Part shown: positions 17,077 to 26,478 of the stretch, one piece after another
Numbering within the stretch: the first letter of the stretch is position 1
Layout: each line of letters starts with the position of its first letter
Source of the DNA: UBA8199 sp035358715
Lineage (GTDB): Bacteria > Verrucomicrobiota > Verrucomicrobiia > Limisphaerales > UBA8199
Assembly (NCBI GenBank): GCA_035358715.1
Contig: DAOPPX010000007.1
Location: forward strand, 10,794 to 74,793
DNA: 64,000 bases
Direction: 5' to 3'
Notes under the pieces: model-generated
The model's database searches: none
Seen by the model: the letters and a program-made list of their open reading frames with translations, nothing else
Told to the model about the DNA's origin: nothing
Position numbers and translations under genes: made by a program

Positions 17077-20000
17077 TCACCCCTCTCTCGCCCTCCGCTT
17101 CCCCTCAATCGTCAGATGAACATCATTCACCCGCTCGCCGGTGAACCCGCTCCCATTCCAAAACCACGGGTAATCTTCTTTCGCTCGGTGCGGCTCTTTG
17201 CCGCGGTCCTTCTCCCACCTGATGTTCGGCTTGACGCGCAGTACGCCGGCCCCTTTCTTCCCATTCGGCAAGTCGCTCGCCAGAAACGGCCGGATGTTCA
17301 TCCGCACGCCGTCATTGACGTCCGGCTCCCATCCGATGGCCTGCTGCGAAAGGGGCTTCCACCGGACGAAAATGTCGACCCCGGTGCCCTGGGCCGGAGC
17401 GCCCTCGCCGGCCAGAATGGCTTCCAACCGCTCCTTCAGCGCCAGGGCCGCAGCCAACCGCTCTTCCGCTCCCTCTTCCCCGCGCTTTAGGCCGTCTTTC
17501 TGTCGCGTAATCCAGTCACCGAGGTAACTGTGCGTCAAATTCTCCAATGTCCGCCGGCCACTTTCACCAGCCGCGAGCCGGTGGTAGTTCACCAGCGCGT
17601 GAAAACCATCCCGCTTCCGTCCGTCCCAAATGTGCCAGATGAAAGGTCGGTGATGGAACAGGTCGCAATGCTGTTCGAAGAAGTCATTCCGCAGCCACTG
17701 CTCCAGGTCACCCGCGTCTGAACCGCTGGCGCGGATTAGCTCCAGCTCTTTGCCGCCCTTCCAGTCGTTCCCGTAGGCCACTGCCAGCAGCTTGCGCAGT
17801 CGCTCTGCCGCCGGCTCCTCGCCCCGGACCGGCGGAATACAAACGATGCCGTCATCGTCCGCCAGCTTCTCCAGGCCATCTGGCCCCAGCGCAGCACAAT
17901 CAGGAAGACTCGAACCCGTCTGCCGCGGCCACCCATACCCGACCAATCGCGCCACAGCTACCTGTAACGGTTGGTCCGCACCCTTCGGGTTTCCATTGAA
18001 TAGCCACTGGGTCGCATCGCTCGAGAACGGCTTCGGCAATCCATTCGGATACCTCTCCGCCGCTACCCCTTGCCAGTGCACGAGGTCGAAGGGCACCTTG
18101 CCCAAGTAGCCATTATCTATACTAAGTCCTTGGTTGGCCGCCCTCGCCGCAGCAACAAACTCATCGGATAAGCAAAAAGCCGCAACAGTATTAAAATCTC
18201 GTTCATTGTAAGGGACAACTACAGGCACGAGGCTGTGAAATAGCTGTCCGTCATACACCGCGCGGGCAAGACTGCCAACGCGATCGATGGCAATGCCACG
18301 TTTTCCCCAAGCTTCCCGTCCACGAATGACGCCGGTGTGGTCGTCAGTATCTATGAGCAGGCGGGACACAAGATCCTCGCGACCCGAATACAACCCGCGC
18401 TCCTGCGATGGTGCCTGAAGGAACCGCCACGAATCGCCGACACGCGGCACCTCCCAAAAATGGCGTCGCCATCTCCCATCGTCGGCCGTCGTCAACCCTT
18501 GGTAGCAGCCAGCCCACTTCACCAAGTACGTCTTGATCCCCCCTGGCGCAAAGCTGACGCTCGCGTCTGGATTGCTCAGTTGCTCCGCCTGCCCAATAAA
18601 CACCGGTCCGGCCGGTGCTTCCGCCCTGAGCATTTCCGACTTGTCGCCGGGTACTCTCGCGCTTGAAGCATCAATGGCGAATACTTGGTGTTCCTGATGG
18701 GGCGCGGCTCTCGTGAACCCGATTAGAATGACGTTAACCACCTCGCCGCTGATGGTCTCAAACGCCCGCGGACCCAGTCTGGCCACGGTGTTCCACCTCG
18801 CCTGGCGCAGGAGCATGGCTCGAAGGTGCTTATACGAGCCCTGGAACAGCCAACCTTGGGGGGTCACCAAAGCTGTGCTCCCATTTGCCGAACAAAAATC
18901 CAGGCAGCGCTCAACAAAGCAGGTCGCAAGATCAGCCTTGGCTTCAGGGTGTACTCGCTCACACCAATCTTTGAGCATGTCACTTTGCTTTCCACGCCCA
19001 AGGTACGGCACGTTGGTAGCGACAAGAGTAAACTGGCCACCGAGTATTTCAGCCGCCTTCGTGATTCCTTGCGCCGTGACCGCCATTTCGTGAGCCACGT
19101 CGTCCCGACCCTCCTGCGCCAGCGCCTTCGTCAGCAGCGGCCGCAACTCCTGAAAGCCCGCCTCGAGCAAATCGCCCCCGCCCGCGCGCGGGTTGATGAG
19201 GCTGCCTAGCACGGGAGCATTCTGGAACAACCGGTAAAGCCGTGCCATGCCGCGCTGGAGCTTGTCGCTGTCGCCGGCCAACTTCAGCCAATCAGCTTCC
19301 CGGGCGTTCGGTGCGAGGCCCGCACACGCAATGTGCATCGGCGGCAGCGCGCAATGCCCGACCCGCCGCCATGCCGCCAGCGCCACGCTAAACGCCCCGA
19401 TCTGCGTGCAACGCGCATCAAGCTCCAGCCCGAACAGATTGTCGCCGATGACCGTCGCCACCGCCGCCTTCTCATCCGCTTTTTCCTCCGCCATCCGTAG
19501 GGCCACCAGGCGCTCGAACATCGCCACGATGAAATGGCCCGACCCGCAACACGGGTCCAGGCACTTCAATTCCTTCGCAGTCTTAGGCCAGCCCTCAAAA
19601 GTGCCCGCGGCGGGCGCCCATCTGCCGTCCTTGCCTTTGACGAACCGCAGGTACTTCCAGGGCACCCCGGGCAGGGCGACCGCCTTGCGTAGTTCCTCCT
19701 CAGTCTTGGCGCCGTTAGCCAGACCCGGGTTGGCCGCCAGGACCTTCCCGGCCCACCATGCGCCGAGCGTGTTATCCAGCAAAAAGTCCACCATGTAATC
19801 CTCGGTGAACAGTTGCGTCACGGACGGCAGTTCATCGGCGCCGATCTTGTCGCCCGACGCGTTCACCTGGTCCTTGCGCTCCGTCTGCCAGAACTGGTAG
19901 CACCAGCCCAACGCATCGCTGGCGGTAAAGACGGCCGCCGGCAATTCGTCCAGCAGTTCCTCCAAATCAATCTGGTCCTCCTTCGCCAGCGCTACCTGCA

Positions 20001-20448
20001 GCACGGGATCGTCCGCGCGGAAAATCTCCGGCAGCATCACCTGCGCATACCGCCCGGCCAGCGCCCACAAATTCGTCTTCGCCTCTTTCGCCAGCTCCTT
20101 GCACTCTTCCAAGCTCACCGCCACGCCCATCTCCGGCTCAATGAGCAAATGGTTCTCGGCCAAAAACCGAGCGAACAACATCCGGTGCCAATGCTCGTAA
20201 GCGCACTCCTGCGCCAGGTGCTTGATGGCCAACTGTCCCCTGGCATCCTGAACATCCCCAAGCTGCCGCGCCCGCGCGCGCAGTTTGTTGCGCAAATCCT
20301 TCTGCCCCTTCCCCATGTGCCCGTAAGCCTCATGGTGATGCACGGCCAGCGCTTCCAGCGCCGCCTTCGCCGCCTTTTCGCCCAGGTTGCGCGAGGCCAC
20401 CGAGGTCCGCTCCAATTTGTTCCGCAGCTCTGTTGCCAATGTTGCCAT
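17077..20448 (-). CDS. pglX: BREX adenine-specific DNA methyltransferase PglX-like
   Basis: 1,123 residues. SAM-binding motif I is DPCCGSGHF (298-306). Motif IV is ATNVPYLGRG (NVPY at 479-482) in place of the usual NPPY/W. GLELDARCTQIGAFSVALAAW follows motif I as in N6-adenine methyltransferases. The C-terminal half should hold target recognition. PglX methylates a non-palindromic site to mark self DNA. The gene is 3 bp from the upstream nucleotidyltransferase gene, so they are co-translated. The NVPY variant does occur in some large methyltransferases, so activity is plausible. Confidence 0.9.
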   Translation of the reverse strand: MATLATELRNKLERTSVASRNLGEKAAKAALEALAVHHHEAYGHMGKGQKDLRNKLRARARQLGDVQDARGQLAIKHLAQECAYEHWHRMLFARFLAENHLLIEPEMGVAVSLEECKELAKEAKTNLWALAGRYAQVMLPEIFRADDPVLQVALAKEDQIDLEELLDELPAAVFTASDALGWCYQFWQTERKDQVNASGDKIGADELPSVTQLFTEDYMVDFLLDNTLGAWWAGKVLAANPGLANGAKTEEELRKAVALPGVPWKYLRFVKGKDGRWAPAAGTFEGWPKTAKELKCLDPCCGSGHFIVAMFERLVALRMAEEKADEKAAVATVIGDNLFGLELDARCTQIGAFSVALAAWRRVGHCALPPMHIACAGLAPNAREADWLKLAGDSDKLQRGMARLYRLFQNAPVLGSLINPRAGGGDLLEAGFQELRPLLTKALAQEGRDDVAHEMAVTAQGITKAAEILGGQFTLVATNVPYLGRGKQSDMLKDWCERVHPEAKADLATCFVERCLDFCSANGSTALVTPQGWLFQGSYKHLRAMLLRQARWNTVARLGPRAFETISGEVVNVILIGFTRAAPHQEHQVFAIDASSARVPGDKSEMLRAEAPAGPVFIGQAEQLSNPDASVSFAPGGIKTYLVKWAGCYQGLTTADDGRWRRHFWEVPRVGDSWRFLQAPSQERGLYSGREDLVSRLLIDTDDHTGVIRGREAWGKRGIAIDRVGSLARAVYDGQLFHSLVPVVVPYNERDFNTVAAFCLSDEFVAAARAANQGLSIDNGYLGKVPFDLVHWQGVAAERYPNGLPKPFSSDATQWLFNGNPKGADQPLQVAVARLVGYGWPRQTGSSLPDCAALGPDGLEKLADDDGIVCIPPVRGEEPAAERLRKLLAVAYGNDWKGGKELELIRASGSDAGDLEQWLRNDFFEQHCDLFHHRPFIWHIWDGRKRDGFHALVNYHRLAAGESGRRTLENLTHSYLGDWITRQKDGLKRGEEGAEERLAAALALKERLEAILAGEGAPAQGTGVDIFVRWKPLSQQAIGWEPDVNDGVRMNIRPFLASDLPNGKKGAGVLRVKPNIRWEKDRGKEPHRAKEDYPWFWNGSGFTGERVNDVHLTIEGKRRAREG

Positions 20449-20451
20449 ACG

Positions 20452-21348
20452 TCAGTTTTCCCATCCCTCCCACATCTGCATCAGCGCCAGCAAAAACGCC
20501 TCGCACTTCGCCTTCGTCCACTGAACGTTGGCGTTGCCCAACAACCTGTACTGTTTATTAGCGCACACCAGCTTGCTCCGGTCGGTATCCTTCAGCCAGT
20601 TGACGCAATTGCAGAAGGTGTCCTGGTAGCTCTCGCCAAACTTCTCATCCGGCACATTCCACACCATCCCCTCGATGTAATAGGACGGCGCAGTGTCCTT
20701 CCCAATCTTCCCGTCATCCACCAGCTTGGTCCTCATGTTCTTCATAATCCGCACCATCGGCTTGAACCAACCGTCGGTCGCCTGGTGCTTCGCGGTGCAG
20801 TTCTCCGAATGGAGCTTCGGGTAGTTGATGACCTCACCGCTGGAATCCGTCGGGAAAATAATCCCGCTCACGTACTCCTGGTCGTCCTCATCAATGAACC
20901 GGATGTATCGGCGGTACTGATAGCAGGCAACAACGTCCGCGCTCCGCCGCGAGTCATTGGCCTTGATTTTAACAGCCTTGTTGCCCGGCTTAACGTCGCC
21001 TTCCCCAAACGCCTTCGACAGCCTCAGAACCACCCCCCTCTTAAACTCGTCGAAAGTGTAAGTCGCCTTGCCGTACGCCTGGTGATAAGCCTGCTGCTGC
21101 TCCGGCGGTAACGGGCTCAAGTCACTCCGCCAAATCGAATCCAGCCGCATGACCGTGTCCACGTCGCTCTCCGCGTAGATGTTCGTGTCATTGCCGTAAG
21201 AGCCTTGGAGGAAGACCTCGAAGGTCTTATCCTTGTACACGGACTTCTGGCTCTCCAGCGCCGCCCGCACCGCGTTATAGGTGTCGCACGACCCCTGCAT
21301 CGCCCCCTGATGGGACCATGTATCCAATTGCTCTTCTGGAATGGGCAT
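20452..21348 (-). CDS. DNA polymerase beta-like nucleotidyltransferase (CD-NTase/OAS-like) inside BREX
   Basis: 298 residues. The motif GSYGNDTNIYAESDVDTV (Gly49-Ser50, Asp62/Asp64) with a third Asp138 in RRSADVVACY gives a complete nucleotidyltransferase active site of the OAS/CD-NTase kind. The N terminus (PIPEEQLDTWSHQGA) is a pattern I know from a widespread group of stand-alone nucleotidyltransferases near defence genes. It lies between brxC (27-bp gap) and pglX (3-bp gap), so it is part of the operon. No effector or E1/E2 partner is adjacent. It could make a nucleotide signal or modify a target by nucleotidylation. Confidence 0.85.
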   Translation of the reverse strand: MPIPEEQLDTWSHQGAMQGSCDTYNAVRAALESQKSVYKDKTFEVFLQGSYGNDTNIYAESDVDTVMRLDSIWRSDLSPLPPEQQQAYHQAYGKATYTFDEFKRGVVLRLSKAFGEGDVKPGNKAVKIKANDSRRSADVVACYQYRRYIRFIDEDDQEYVSGIIFPTDSSGEVINYPKLHSENCTAKHQATDGWFKPMVRIMKNMRTKLVDDGKIGKDTAPSYYIEGMVWNVPDEKFGESYQDTFCNCVNWLKDTDRSKLVCANKQYRLLGNANVQWTKAKCEAFLLALMQMWEGWEN

Positions 21349-21375
21349 ATTGCTCTTCGTTTCCTTCTGTTCAGG

Positions 21376-24300
21376 TCAGTTCACCACCACTGGCCCGTCC
21401 TTGAGCTTCGCCAACAGTTCCTTCTCCGCTTCCGCCAGCCACGCCCTCACGTCTTCGGGGGTCTTGAGCGTGCCGCTGCTCAGGCGCACACTTTGCGCCT
21501 TCGGCTCCAACAACCGCGCCGCCGCCATCGCCACTTGCCGGAATCGCTCGGGCAGTGCGTCCGCTAAGGCTTTCCACTCTGCCAAAGACCGCGCCGACAG
21601 CTCTCTCAGTAAGGCGCTATCATCCCCAATCGAAAGCTCCGCCGGCGCCACCAGCCCGGCCTCAGCCAACAGCCGGCTCTGGTCGCCGCTGCTCAGCTTT
21701 TGCCAGTTGTCGCTGGCGGCCAAGGCCCCCATTTCCCGACCGAAGGCTTCCTTCACTGCCGCGTGCGCCTTCTTCAGCGCGCCACGCAGCAAACCTGTCG
21801 CCTGCCCGTGAATGGCCGGCACCGGGTCGCTCGTGTCCAGCAACCGCCGCTCACGACACACCGCATCAGCCTCGGCCTGAACGCCGGCCGCCTCGGCAAC
21901 GCCCTTGGCGTGGCCCAGCAATTCCGCAAGCGTCTGCCACCCGGGCAGCCGCTTCTCCGCCAGTTTCCCGCGCTCCTGCCATTGCTCCCGCAGCTTCTTG
22001 AGCTCGTCATGCTCGCGCAGCAGCGCCGCCAGCATTTCGTTGCCGCTCAGCGTCCGAATGCTATCCAAAACCGTCGTCTTCGGGCATTCCGGCAGCGGCG
22101 CCGCGCCGCCGGCCTTCGCCGCCAGCTTGTCCATCAGTTCGATGAACCGCTCCGCCACCACGCCTTCTTCTTCCGGTTTGCAGCTCAGGCCAGCTTCCTG
22201 GAACAGCTTGCGCAGCTTAATCCGCCCCTTCACGTCTATCGCAACGGTCTCGGTGCGGAAGTCGGTGACCGAGATTTTGGCCTGGTCGAGTTGGCCGAGC
22301 ACCATCACCGTCCCCTTGTGCACGGCGCGCAGATGCCCGGTGGTGTGCAGCGTGATAAGCGCGGCGTCCACGGCGTCCCGCGGCCAGCCATACGGCGCGC
22401 CTTCAAACTGGTCCCGAATTTCCTTCCCCTTCTTGCCGGAACCCACCGCCGCCAATATCGCCGCGCACACGGCATGCTTCTCCGGGCTCTCCGACCAACT
22501 CACCGCCTGCAGGGCGTTGGTGTCTTTCGCCTTGGCCCGGTTGATGACGCTGGGCCAGTGCGCATCGTCGCCCTCCCGGAATTGCGGAAACAGCCGGTCC
22601 AAAGAGTCCTCGGCTGCCGAACGCACCTTCTCAATCAGATCCAGGCCCATCACTTCCGTACCGCCGCCCTTGAACACCTTGGCCGAGCCTATCAGTTCCC
22701 GCACGATGCGGTCCCGGTTGCTCTCCGCTGTTGCCCGCCGGGTCTCCATCGCCGACCGCGCTTCATTACCCTCCATCGTCGTCGGCACGCCCTTGAACTC
22801 CAGCGTCGCCTTCGCGGCCTCAAATTCCACGATCGCATTCTTGAGGTCCTCAGCACTGGCCCTTGAAATGTGGACAAACACCGTGGCGCTGTCGGTTCCA
22901 GCCGCTTGCGCATCGGTCAGCACCGTCTTTTCCGAATCACCCCAGCCGTCCCGAATCCACACCGGCACCTCCGTGCCCTCAACCGCCGGCGCGTCGCTGC
23001 CGTAATGAATCTTCAAAGTGCGCGCGGTCTTGCTCAGGCCATGCACCATCCGGATGCCAGTCAGCGCCTTGGTGCATTCCGCATTCAACAGCGCGGCCCG
23101 CTTGCTGTTGATGCCGGCCAAGTCGCTGTTCTGCGTTGTGGACCGCCGCCGAAACTCGTTCTCCCACTCGCTGCTCTCCCGCGTTTGCAGGCTGTACTCG
23201 TCGTCAATCTTGATGAGCTTCGCCTCGCCCACCAGCCTGTCTAGGATGCGCGGGATGTCCCGCCGCAGCCGCGCCCCATCTTTCTCCAGGTCCTCAACCA
23301 GCAGGTCCGCCAGCATCTCCGGCGTCGCCCGCACCCCAATGTCCGCCACCTTGTCGCGCGACATTTTCCGAATCAGGAAAATCAAGCCGCACACCCGGCT
23401 GGCCAGCTCCCCGTCCGGCTTCTCGCTCCGCAGGTTGCGAATCGTCTCATCAATTTCCCGCGGCAGCACCTGTGACCGCAGCAGGTCCGCCTGGAGTTGG
23501 TCGAAAATGCAGTCCGCCGCCAACACCGTGCCGAGCGGCTGCTCCGCCAGCGCCCGAACCGCGTCATACACAATCCGCAGTTGCGTGCGAAGCTGGGCCG
23601 TCGTCCCTTGCCGGTCAATGTCCCGCAGCACCCGCTCCCAGAACCGCCGCCGCACCGGCAGCAGCGGGTAATCATCCACCCGCACCCGCTTGTCCTCTTC
23701 GCGCGGGCCAATCTTCGTGGACGCCAGGTGCCGGTCCACTTCCCCGGCGTTCGCCTCCAGCATGTCCTCGACCGCCTTTTTCTTGTCGGCCTTCTTGGCC
23801 AGCACCACCCGGCGCGTCACGGTCTCCACATCCGAATCCGAAAGCTCCACGCTGATCTTGAACCGGTCGCGCAGGCGTTGCAGCAGTGGGTCCGAGCCGG
23901 CCAGCGCCGTCTGCCCGGCCCCGAGCAGCATTACCCGGCTGTCCAGTTGCTTGCAGACGGCCTCCGCGACCATTTGCACGTCATACGACCGCTGCTGGTC
24001 GCCACCGATGTAAAGCTGCACTTCGTCCAGCACCAGCAGCGTGCAGGGCAGCTTCCCGTTTTCCTCGAGCACCTCCCGTATCAGCCGGATGAACTCGTCG
24101 TCGCTCACCGTGTCCCGCCGCGGAAATTGCGCCCGCAACGCCTCCCGTGCCTTCCTCTCATCCGCAGCAAAGTTCGCGTCGGCCGCCAGCAGGGCCTTCG
24201 CAATCAGCGGGCTTACATACAGGTCGTTCAGCTCCTTGAGAAAATTCTTCCCCGCCGCCTCCACCGACTTGCGCACCTTGTCGTAAATCCCCGCCTTCCT

Positions 24301-24825
24301 CAGCCAAAGACAAAACTGCGCTTGCGGCAGCGACTCCGGCAGCCCCTTGGATTTGAAGATGATCCCCAGCACCGCCAGGCGCACGTTCAGACCGCCACCA
24401 GCCGGCAGCGCCCCGGCGGCCGCATGCAGGCCGCCAAACCGTTTCCCCAGCGTGTCCAGTTCCTTCAGCAGCTCTTTGACCTCCGCCGGCAGGTTCGCCA
24501 GCCCGCGCGCCGTCTCCCCTGTGTCTGGAAATTTCGTGTCCACCCAGAGATGCCGCGCAATCTTCTCCAGCGTGGATTTGCCGCTCCCGAAAAACCCGCT
24601 AACCCACCCCGCCGGCTGCGACGCCGAATTGATGTTGGCGATATACGATTCCAGAATCCGGATCAGCCCCTCTTTGTACTGCCCCTCGCACACGAAATGC
24701 GACAGCTCAAACCTCAGCGTTTCCAATTCTTGCGTCGTGACCGCGTCTTTCACGGCCGCCACGCCATCGTTTAACAGCTTCGTCTTGGTCGGGTCGCGTT
24801 GGAACAGTTCCTTGTTTCGTATCAT
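21376..24825 (-). CDS. brxC: BREX ATPase BrxC
   Basis: 1,149 residues from ATG at 24825, overlapping the brxB stop (ATGA); an upstream extension of the frame is antisense-like. The P-loop GFFGSGKST is at residues 77-85 after MIRNKELFQRDP, the normal BrxC beginning. LLVLDEVQLYIGG supplies a Walker B-like acidic pair. The length fits BrxC/PglY. The protein is the large ATPase of BREX and is thought to assemble with PglX/BrxB. It is intact. Confidence 0.93.
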   Translation of the reverse strand: MIRNKELFQRDPTKTKLLNDGVAAVKDAVTTQELETLRFELSHFVCEGQYKEGLIRILESYIANINSASQPAGWVSGFFGSGKSTLEKIARHLWVDTKFPDTGETARGLANLPAEVKELLKELDTLGKRFGGLHAAAGALPAGGGLNVRLAVLGIIFKSKGLPESLPQAQFCLWLRKAGIYDKVRKSVEAAGKNFLKELNDLYVSPLIAKALLAADANFAADERKAREALRAQFPRRDTVSDDEFIRLIREVLEENGKLPCTLLVLDEVQLYIGGDQQRSYDVQMVAEAVCKQLDSRVMLLGAGQTALAGSDPLLQRLRDRFKISVELSDSDVETVTRRVVLAKKADKKKAVEDMLEANAGEVDRHLASTKIGPREEDKRVRVDDYPLLPVRRRFWERVLRDIDRQGTTAQLRTQLRIVYDAVRALAEQPLGTVLAADCIFDQLQADLLRSQVLPREIDETIRNLRSEKPDGELASRVCGLIFLIRKMSRDKVADIGVRATPEMLADLLVEDLEKDGARLRRDIPRILDRLVGEAKLIKIDDEYSLQTRESSEWENEFRRRSTTQNSDLAGINSKRAALLNAECTKALTGIRMVHGLSKTARTLKIHYGSDAPAVEGTEVPVWIRDGWGDSEKTVLTDAQAAGTDSATVFVHISRASAEDLKNAIVEFEAAKATLEFKGVPTTMEGNEARSAMETRRATAESNRDRIVRELIGSAKVFKGGGTEVMGLDLIEKVRSAAEDSLDRLFPQFREGDDAHWPSVINRAKAKDTNALQAVSWSESPEKHAVCAAILAAVGSGKKGKEIRDQFEGAPYGWPRDAVDAALITLHTTGHLRAVHKGTVMVLGQLDQAKISVTDFRTETVAIDVKGRIKLRKLFQEAGLSCKPEEEGVVAERFIELMDKLAAKAGGAAPLPECPKTTVLDSIRTLSGNEMLAALLREHDELKKLREQWQERGKLAEKRLPGWQTLAELLGHAKGVAEAAGVQAEADAVCRERRLLDTSDPVPAIHGQATGLLRGALKKAHAAVKEAFGREMGALAASDNWQKLSSGDQSRLLAEAGLVAPAELSIGDDSALLRELSARSLAEWKALADALPERFRQVAMAAARLLEPKAQSVRLSSGTLKTPEDVRAWLAEAEKELLAKLKDGPVVVN

Positions 24826-25382
24826 ACTTGTCCTCCAGTGTGCAGGGTGATGGGCACGGCCAGGTAATTCCACCCGTCCCGGGCATCCAGCAGCCGATAG
24901 TTGTTGTTCTCGAATTCTCCCGGGAAGAAAAGCACCAGGCGCCCACGAATGTTCTGCTCCAGCTCCTTCAACACGAGCGACACCCGCGAAAAGCCGAAGA
25001 GGCTTGCCACCCCGCAGGCCGCCACCACGCAATTTTCGTCCGCCCGCGCGTCCGTCAGAACCTGCCGCAATTGCTCCGCCGCATAGTGCAGGAAATCGGT
25101 CTCCAGCTTTATGTTCAGGTCCGCTGGCGTCTCGAAATATTGCTCGCGGTATTCCGTCGCCGCCATCCACTTGGCGAAAACCGACGTGAAATCGAACTGA
25201 AGCCAGCCGTGCCCCGCGCCCGTCGTGGCCATCTCGAACAGCTCCAGCCGCGCCCGCAGCCGGCGCTCCTCGGTCTTCGGATAAACCACGAAAACAGTTT
25301 TTTGCGCGCCGGCCAGGTTCCGCTGCCACGGCGCTCCTATGTGCGCTTTATAGCTCGCTACCAGTTCTTCAATGTGACCCAT
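24822..25382 (-). CDS. brxB: BREX protein BrxB (DUF1788-like)
   Basis: 186 residues. The beginning (HIEELVASYKAHIGAPWQRNL) and the C-terminal VLFFPGEFENNNYRLLD-ARDGWNYLAVPI match BrxB as I know it. The start overlaps the brxA end by 14 bp, and the stop overlaps brxC ATG by 4 bp, so brxA-brxB-brxC are coupled. The biochemical role is unknown in the family; it is required for BREX defence. No catalytic motif is apparent. Confidence 0.9.
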   Translation of the reverse strand: MGHIEELVASYKAHIGAPWQRNLAGAQKTVFVVYPKTEERRLRARLELFEMATTGAGHGWLQFDFTSVFAKWMAATEYREQYFETPADLNIKLETDFLHYAAEQLRQVLTDARADENCVVAACGVASLFGFSRVSLVLKELEQNIRGRLVLFFPGEFENNNYRLLDARDGWNYLAVPITLHTGGQV

Positions 25383-26190
25383 GGATTACCTTCTTCTCTT
25401 GTTCAGTGAGGATCCCGTCGAACGAAACCACCGTCATCCCGCCCGATGCCTTCATCTCCAGAAAACCCAGCCGCCTGGCATCCATCGCCAGGAAAGTCAG
25501 TGCCCCTTCATCGCGATCCAGCGCGCGCGCAAACAGGGAATTGAACAAGGCCGGTCCCCGGGCGCCGAGCATGTAGCCCAGCGCCAGCGCGAAAGCCACC
25601 GCCCCGGCCGTCGGCTCAATCTTCCGCCGGCGCTTCCGGCCGCGCCCCTCCAAATGCCCGGATTGCGTCCAAGACGACGCCGTGTTCCGCACCACCTTGT
25701 CCAACGTCGCCTCATTCAAACGCCCCTCGACCGCCTGGCGAATCGCCTCGGTCACCCGCTGACGCGCAATTTCTTCCCCCTCCGACATGCCCAGAATCAC
25801 CGGCGCTGTGGCACGCAACAGCGGGTCACGAGCCATCGCCGCCAGCAAGGCAAGCTGAGCGTGAGCGCGGTCCTCATTTCCCCAGAACAACCGCAGCAGC
25901 CGGAAGAGCGGCACGGCCGGGTCCAACGCATACAATTCCGTCAGGCGCTGTAGCGACAGCTTGCGCGTGGACGCGGTATGCTTCCCCAGGCAGTTCTCTT
26001 CCACCACCGCTTTGGCGTAATCCAGCCTCGTCGCCGACGCCGACCGGTGCAGCACCGTCGAAAGCTCGGCCAACATGATGGTCCGGCTCGTGTGCGTTCC
26101 CTTGTCGCCAAACTTGAAGCCAAGCTCCAGCCAGGCCGGCTTTACCTCACCAGCCTGCTGGCCACTCGTAAATATCGGGTCTCGATACAT
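25369..26190 (-). CDS. brxA: BREX protein BrxA (DUF1819-like)
   Basis: 273 residues, first gene of the BREX operon. It contains TASTRKLSLQRLTELYALDP, matching the small winged-helix DUF1819/BrxA family. A basic patch (GRGRKRRRK) follows near residue 185. ATG at 26190 is preceded by a GGAAGG-like ribosome site. BrxA homologues bind DNA. The promoter candidate is at 26255-26283. Confidence 0.82.
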   Translation of the reverse strand: MYRDPIFTSGQQAGEVKPAWLELGFKFGDKGTHTSRTIMLAELSTVLHRSASATRLDYAKAVVEENCLGKHTASTRKLSLQRLTELYALDPAVPLFRLLRLFWGNEDRAHAQLALLAAMARDPLLRATAPVILGMSEGEEIARQRVTEAIRQAVEGRLNEATLDKVVRNTASSWTQSGHLEGRGRKRRRKIEPTAGAVAFALALGYMLGARGPALFNSLFARALDRDEGALTFLAMDARRLGFLEMKASGGMTVVSFDGILTEQEKKVIHGSH

Positions 26191-26254
26191 TCTTCTTCGC
26201 CTTCCGCAACGTTAAAAATTCGCCGGCAAACTAGCCGGCCAAAGTATGAGGATA

Positions 26255-26283
26255 CATTTACGCCCATTTCCGAGAGCTGTCAA
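26255..26283 (-). promoter_or_regulatory. Candidate sigma70-type promoter of the BREX operon
   Basis: On the minus strand a perfect -35 TTGACA (26278-26283) is followed by exactly 17 bp and a weak -10 TAAATG (26255-26260), 65 bp upstream of brxA. It lies in the AT-rich divergent region shared with the Fic gene. Confidence 0.5.
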
Positions 26284-26376
26284 GCATTCCATCTAATCTT
26301 TTTTCTGGCGGGAGCTGACAGGTAATGGAAAACTTCTCTGAAAGCATATATATAATCATTTGCTAAACCCTATAAT

Positions 26377-26403
26377 AGAAAACTCCGGCCGCTCCGGTTT
26401 TCT
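26377..26403. promoter_or_regulatory. GC hairpin in the AT-rich BREX/Fic divergent region
   Basis: AGAAAACTCCGG and CCGGTTTTCT form a stem with a two-base bulge and loop CCGCT. It stands between the two divergent promoters in otherwise AT-rich DNA. It could be an operator, or a leader hairpin of either transcript. Confidence 0.35.
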
Positions 26404-26422
26404 AATATATAAATGTTTTCTC

Positions 26423-26451
26423 TTGAAAACGTCGATTTATAACAATAAACT
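26423..26451 (+). promoter_or_regulatory. Candidate promoter of the Fic gene
   Basis: TTGAAA (26423-26428), 17-bp spacer, TAAACT (26446-26451), 27 bp before the Fic ATG with AAAGAA as a weak ribosome site. Confidence 0.4.
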
Positions 26452-26478
26452 AAGCTCCGTAACAATTTTCTAAAAGAA

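Noticed and set aside
19813..24774. Several long plus-strand frames (432, 388, 366, 425 aa)
   Set aside because: All are antisense to pglX, the nucleotidyltransferase or brxC, which have clear motifs.
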